The position numbers and the translations under genes are program-made. The notes under the pieces are model-generated. The model did no database searches. It was given only the letters and a program-made list of their open reading frames with translations, and was not told the origin of the DNA. Shown here piece by piece: positions 59,933 through 64,000 of a stretch of 64,000 nucleotides of DNA; position 1 is the stretch's first letter, and the number at the start of each line of letters is the position of its first letter. Source of the stretch: Rhodococcus globerulus NBRC 14531 (GTDB taxonomy: Bacteria; Actinomycetota; Actinomycetes; Mycobacteriales; Mycobacteriaceae); contig NZ_BCWX01000002.1 of NCBI RefSeq assembly GCF_001894805.1, positions 1,240,001-1,304,000 on the forward strand. Reading direction: 5' to 3'.

Positions 59933-61765
59933 TCAACCCACGTTGATGACACCGTCATTCCTGCGTTCTGCGTAGAGTGCTTTGATCGTGTCAGCATACT
60001 TACTCGCGATCGGTGTGCGCCGCAACTTCATCGTCGGCGTCAGTTCATCACCGCCTGGAACCCACGCCGATGGAATAATCGAAAAGCGTTTCACCTGTTC
60101 AACTCTGGATAATTTTGCGTTTCCAGCCCTGACTGCCAGTGTTGCCTCTTCCACGATCTTCGGGTGTGCTGCCAAATCCGCGAGTTGCGCTCCGGGCACC
60201 CCTAGAGCCTCTGCTCGCAGATCAGTGACGTCCGGATCCAGCGTCACCAGCGCGGTGACGTACCTCTGGTTGTTACCGATCGCGACAACTTGAGCGATCA
60301 ACGACGAGGATGCCTTGACAGCATTCTCGATATTGTTGGGCGCCAGGTTCTTTCCCGACGAATTGACGATGAGTTCTTTCTTGCGGTCGACGATGGTCAG
60401 GTTGCCGTTGTCATCGCACTTTCCGATATCGCCAGTCGCCATCCAGCCGTCCGAATCGATTGTTTCAGCGGTCTTCTCGGGCTGATTGCGGTATCCGCGC
60501 ATCACGATCGGTCCTCGTACCAGAACTTCACCGTCAGCTGCGAGTCTGATTTCTACGCCCGTGACGGGTTTACCCACTGTCCCGATCTTCAGATTGTCGG
60601 CTGTGGTCATCGCACCGAGGCCGATAGTTTCCGACATCCCCCAGATCTCGAGCAACGGGATACCCAAGCCGGTGAAGTACTCGAGGATCTCGACAGGAAT
60701 AGCCGCTGCGCCTGTGAAAGCCAACCTGAGCTGATCGAACCCCAACGCGGTCCGCACCTTCGAAAACACCAAGGTGTCGGCGACCCGGTATTGCAGTTGC
60801 GACGCCCGCCCCCGTGGTGTCCCGTTCAGAGTCGCTCTCGCCGCTCGCGCACCCACAGCGAAAGACCACGCCGCCAACTTAGACGTGATCGGGTTTGTTT
60901 CCGCTGCCAGCTTTGCCTCAATTCCGGCCTTGATCTTCATCCAGACCCGTGGGACACCGACGAATGTGGTCGGCCGGACATCGGACAGCGCGGACATCAA
61001 GTCGCGCAGATCTCCGACCGCCGTGATTTGCACACCAAAGATCTGGTTGGCGCCGTGCGTGGAAATCCGATCCGCAATGTGCGCCGACGGCAGGTACGAG
61101 ATCGCCCGGTCCTCGAACCCGAGGTCGAAGCCGGCTATCGCCCTGGCGGCAGCGATTGCGTTGCGCTGCGTGACCTCCACACCTTTAGGGGGACCGGTGG
61201 TGCCCGAGGTGTAGACAAGGGTCACCAAATCGTCCGGTCTCACCGCTCGCCACGACGCCTCGAAATCGAAGTTCGCGGCCGGATTCGATTCGATCTCCGC
61301 CAACTCGAGTGCTCCATCCGCCGGGCCGTCCACGGTGACGATGTGCTCGAATGTCACGCGAGATGCTGCGATCGGCGCCAGGAACACCTGCTCGGTGACG
61401 ACCACCTTGTTGCCCGCATCGGTAAACAGAAATTGGAGTTGTTCTGGCGCGCTGGTGTTGTACACCGAAAACGGAATAGCTCCTAGATGCGTGATTGCAG
61501 TATCAACGAGATTGAATTCCGGCCGGTTGGTGAGCATGAGCCCGACGGTGTCGCCGCGCCGAACGCCTAGTTCGGCCAGTCCACCGGCGATGGCCTCGAC
61601 ACGCCGCGCGTATTCACGCCAGGTCACCTCCTGATGTCCGCCAGGAGTCCGCAACGCGACTTTGTCGGGGTGCATCCGCGCGGTGTGCTGGAACGCCTCT
61701 ACTGCGGTACGCACTTCGTTTCCCGACGGATGGACAAGAACTATGTCATCGGTGCCATCGATCAT
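59933..61765 (-). CDS. Long-chain acyl-CoA synthetase (FadD15-like)
   Basis: AMP-forming long-chain fatty-acid:CoA ligase of 610 residues. Motifs: DDLVTLVYTSGTTGPPKGVE, a PSAHIADRISTHGANQIF block typical of the long FadD type, EIWGMSETIGLGAMT, DGWMATGDIGKCDDNGNLTI and IVDRKKELIVNSSGKNLAPN; the catalytic Lys lies in TPTMKLRR near the C-terminus. ATG at 61765 is chosen (AGGAGA 6 bases upstream); ATG at 61783 is an alternative. Membrane-associated lipid activation; single gene, 44 bases after the aldehyde dehydrogenase stop. Confidence 0.94.
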   Translation of the reverse strand: MIDGTDDIVLVHPSGNEVRTAVEAFQHTARMHPDKVALRTPGGHQEVTWREYARRVEAIAGGLAELGVRRGDTVGLMLTNRPEFNLVDTAITHLGAIPFSVYNTSAPEQLQFLFTDAGNKVVVTEQVFLAPIAASRVTFEHIVTVDGPADGALELAEIESNPAANFDFEASWRAVRPDDLVTLVYTSGTTGPPKGVEVTQRNAIAAARAIAGFDLGFEDRAISYLPSAHIADRISTHGANQIFGVQITAVGDLRDLMSALSDVRPTTFVGVPRVWMKIKAGIEAKLAAETNPITSKLAAWSFAVGARAARATLNGTPRGRASQLQYRVADTLVFSKVRTALGFDQLRLAFTGAAAIPVEILEYFTGLGIPLLEIWGMSETIGLGAMTTADNLKIGTVGKPVTGVEIRLAADGEVLVRGPIVMRGYRNQPEKTAETIDSDGWMATGDIGKCDDNGNLTIVDRKKELIVNSSGKNLAPNNIENAVKASSSLIAQVVAIGNNQRYVTALVTLDPDVTDLRAEALGVPGAQLADLAAHPKIVEEATLAVRAGNAKLSRVEQVKRFSIIPSAWVPGGDELTPTMKLRRTPIASKYADTIKALYAERRNDGVINVG

Positions 61766-61809
61766 CACTTCTCCTGCCGACATCGAAATCGATTGCCGAA
61801 GTCGAGGAT

Positions 61810-63219
61810 TCAGAACAGTCTGCGCATGATCTTCACGGAACGCGCGGAATACGGAGGATAGACGAACTTCAGATCAGGCTTGAATGGCTTGACCAGCACA
61901 GACTTACGATGACTGAACGCTTCAAAGCCCCACTTTCCGTGGTAGGCGCCCATCCCGCTGTCACCGACACCACCGAACGGCAATTGCGGCACCATCGCGT
62001 GCACGGTCACATGATTCACCACTGCCCCACCAGAACTGATCGCATTGACCAGCTTCGTCGCCACGGTTCGCGAACTCGTGAAGTAATACGCAGCAAGTGG
62101 TTTGGGTCGCGCGTTGACGAACGTGATCGCCTCGTCGATCGAATCCACGGCGAGCACAGGAAGAATCGGCCCGAAGATCTCCTCCTGCATCACTGCGTCG
62201 TCAGGATCGGGGTCGATGATCACCGTCGGTTCTATCGTGAGGGCATCACGATCCGATCCACCCCCGAACACGATCCGCCCGGAAGTGTCGGCCAGGCTTG
62301 CAGCGAGCCTGTCGAACTGCCGCTCGTTGACGATCTGCAATCCCTGGCCGTGCTGATCGGCGCGAAACTGCGTGAGAGTGTCGATGATGCGATGCACCAA
62401 TTGTTCGTGGATCGACCGTTCCGCGAGCACATAGTCGGGCGCAAGGCATGTCTGTCCCGAGTTGAACAACTTCGCCCACGCAACGCGTCTGGCTACGACA
62501 TCCATTTCGGCGTCGGCAGCGACGACGACCGGGCTCTTGCCACCAAGTTCGAGCAGTACCGGCGTCAAGTCCGGCGCCGCTCTTGCCAGGATCTTGCGCC
62601 CGATCTCGGTACCGCCCGTGAACAACACCTTGTCAGGGCCTTGGGACAACAGTTCCTGCGTCACCTGTGCATCGCCTTCGACAACCACAACGGCCTCTGG
62701 ATCGACGTACCGCGGCAGCCAATGAGCCAGCAGTGCGGACGTCGCAGGAGCCCCTTCCGACGGTTTGACGATGACTACGTTGCCCGCAGCAAGTGCTGCA
62801 ACAAGTGGGACGAGAGTGAGATAGACGGGATAGTTCCAGGCTCCGATCACCAGCACGACACCGCGCGGCTCGTACTGGACCCAGCCGACTGCCGGCAGTT
62901 GGTTCAGCGGGAGCGGTTGTGGTCGCCGACGCATCCACCAGCGCAGACGTTTTCGCGCGTAGGTCGCCTCTGCCTTGACGAGTGCGACGTCAGCGAGCCA
63001 CGCCTCCATCTCACTGCGTCCGAGATCTGCCGCAAGAGCCGCCGCTATCTCCTGCTCGCGTTCGTCGAGAAATCGTTCGATTCCCTCGATCTGGCCTTTG
63101 CGCCAGTCTGCTTTACGGGTCCGGCCACCTGCATACACTTCCCGAAGCTGAGCCACGATAGGCGCGACATCAGATTCTGCGGACGAACCCTTGGAATGTG
63201 ATTGATTGGTGAGTGTCAT
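61810..63219 (-). CDS. Aldehyde dehydrogenase family protein
   Basis: NAD(P)-dependent oxidation of an aldehyde to the acid, 469 residues. PRGVVLVIGAWNYPVYLTLV, NVVIVKPSEGAPATS, FTGGTEIGRKI, LLELGGKSPVVV (catalytic Glu) and FNSGQTCLAPDYVL (catalytic Cys) are intact. The NxxG/long C-terminal form (PFGGVGDSGMGAYHGKWGFE, FSHRKSVLVK) and the basic tail place it near class 3/fatty aldehyde dehydrogenases. ATG at 63219 is chosen (GGAG upstream); the frame is open to 63339 without support. With the FadD it could funnel fatty aldehydes to acyl-CoA (inference). Confidence 0.94.
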   Translation of the reverse strand: MTLTNQSHSKGSSAESDVAPIVAQLREVYAGGRTRKADWRKGQIEGIERFLDEREQEIAAALAADLGRSEMEAWLADVALVKAEATYARKRLRWWMRRRPQPLPLNQLPAVGWVQYEPRGVVLVIGAWNYPVYLTLVPLVAALAAGNVVIVKPSEGAPATSALLAHWLPRYVDPEAVVVVEGDAQVTQELLSQGPDKVLFTGGTEIGRKILARAAPDLTPVLLELGGKSPVVVAADAEMDVVARRVAWAKLFNSGQTCLAPDYVLAERSIHEQLVHRIIDTLTQFRADQHGQGLQIVNERQFDRLAASLADTSGRIVFGGGSDRDALTIEPTVIIDPDPDDAVMQEEIFGPILPVLAVDSIDEAITFVNARPKPLAAYYFTSSRTVATKLVNAISSGGAVVNHVTVHAMVPQLPFGGVGDSGMGAYHGKWGFEAFSHRKSVLVKPFKPDLKFVYPPYSARSVKIMRRLF

Positions 63220-63463
63220 GGGAAACTCCGTCAGATCGAAGATCTGGACATGCCGATGAGGGAGAGCACCCATTGTGATGGTGCGTCTGTGCTGGTGCGT
63301 CGCACACACCGACATGTCCAGCGTATCGACCCGAGCCACACCATTCGATGGCTAGGAATGGATCTCCACATTCGCTACACTGCGGCACGTTAGCCGTCAG
63401 CTCGATTGATCAGTTCATCCAATCATGTTGTCCACAAACACTATTCATCGAATAGACACCCGA

Positions 63464-63844
63464 CTATGTTTCGGAAATCGCGATTCCGACAGTTCCGGTC
63501 TTGCCGCGACGGAGGAGACTGCCCTTCATGGTGAGCCAGCCGATGATTCCGTAGCGACGAGCAATCGCATCGCGGGCATGATCGGTTCCAGGCCCGTCGA
63601 GGATTTCTGCCTTCGCGGCGACCGGGTCACCCTTGGGGTTTCCGCGAGCATCGCACACTACAACGGTCACGGACGGGTTCCGCCTGATCCGCTTCACCTT
63701 GTAGGAATCGGTCACCGTCCACACCAGCAACCGCTCACCGTCGAGGGCAGCCCATAGCGGCGTTGCGACGGGTGTGCCGTCTTTACGGAATGTGGTGAGC
63801 AGGACGTACTTGGATTCTGTCACTCGCTTGAAGTCTGGGGTCAC
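63464..63844 (-). CDS. PPOX-class F420-dependent oxidoreductase-like protein
   Basis: Split-barrel flavin/F420-binding protein of about 126 residues: ESKYVLLTTFRKDGTPVATP, LWAALDGERLLVWTVTDSYK, VKRIRRNPSVTVVVCDARGN and a C-terminal basic loop. The pattern is the TIGR03666-like actinobacterial subfamily. GTG at 63844 places the start at the family position; an in-frame GTG at 63877 would add 11 residues. Transcribed alone. Beyond it, 63878-64000 shows no gene. Confidence 0.85.
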   Translation of the reverse strand: MTPDFKRVTESKYVLLTTFRKDGTPVATPLWAALDGERLLVWTVTDSYKVKRIRRNPSVTVVVCDARGNPKGDPVAAKAEILDGPGTDHARDAIARRYGIIGWLTMKGSLLRRGKTGTVGIAISET

Positions 63845-64000
63845 CTGTCGAGGATAGGTGCGAATCGTGGTTATCACGCGGCCGGCATTTCAGACACCGT
63901 TCCGCGATCAATCAATATGTCCGGATTGCCGCACTTTAGGGGCTCCAAGCTATGCATGATCCCCAACCGAATTCTCACTCGAGCTATTCTGTCGTTACCT

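Noticed and set aside
1-64000. CRISPR array, tRNA, rRNA or prophage genes
   Set aside because: No regularly spaced repeats, tRNA-like cloverleaf ends, rRNA segments or phage structural genes were recognised.

Overview
The window is high-GC actinobacterial chromosome. The gene families (resuscitation-promoting factor, many FadE/FadD-type acyl-CoA enzymes, F420-dependent oxidoreductases, DUF1206, mycolata-type regulators) point to a Rhodococcus-like member of the mycolic-acid bacteria. That is inference from gene content; no rRNA or tRNA gene is visible and no species call is made. Intact genes are dense, often overlap by 4 nt (ATGA or GTGA), and many start with GTG.

Layout. (1) 1-2.4 kb: start of an NAD-malic enzyme, a small membrane protein with an L7/L12-like tail, and a short Rpf. 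(2) 2.7-9.5 kb: an acyl-CoA dehydrogenase, then a TetR-controlled divergent catabolic island: SnoaL / acyl-CoA dehydrogenase / phosphotransferase / TetR leftward, VOC / carboxymuconolactone-decarboxylase-like / ABM monooxygenase rightward. (3) 9.6-11.4 kb: TerD and a DUF4236 protein. (4) 11.4-17.3 kb: a GntR-controlled CoA-thioester island (class III CoA-transferase, HMG-CoA-lyase-like enzyme, acyl-CoA ligase, SMP-30 lactonase). (5) 17.3-25.4 kb: racemase-superfamily protein, FadD ligase, an XRE-TetR fusion regulator, a second SnoaL/VOC/SnoaL module, and an orphan peptide-type substrate-binding lipoprotein. (6) 25.6-34.6 kb: a nine-gene leftward operon with a complete branched-chain-amino-acid-type (Liv) ABC transporter, FMN reductase, alpha/beta hydrolase, acyl-CoA ligase and IclR regulator. 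(7) 34.6-38.3 kb: two long gene-poor stretches around an MFS transporter of lower GC. (8) 38.3-43.6 kb: a complete Rieske dioxygenase operon (alpha, beta, unknown small protein, dihydrodiol dehydrogenase, ferredoxin, ferredoxin reductase, class II aldolase/decarboxylase). (9) 43.8-64 kb: mainly housekeeping or conserved genes: orphan histidine kinase, TauE exporter, TldD/TldE pair, beta-propeller secreted proteins, LLM oxidoreductase, AhpD-like protein, a HAD-GH65 fusion, DUF1206 protein, long-chain FadD, aldehyde dehydrogenase and a PPOX protein.

How it fits together. Regions 2 and 4-8 look like accessory catabolism: uptake (Liv ABC, MFS), ester cleavage, ring dihydroxylation, re-aromatisation, possible decarboxylation, and CoA activation followed by beta-oxidation-like steps. 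The strongest unlisted signal is a set of repeated regulatory blocks tying these units together: identical or near-identical operator-like palindromes recur up to 22 kb apart (12662 with 34917; 21906, 22485 and 34651; 23662 with 35544; 20813 with 43573; 4700 with 7870). Two of the blocks also carry gene relics (a tetR start and an iclR tail), suggesting the island grew by duplication of promoter segments.
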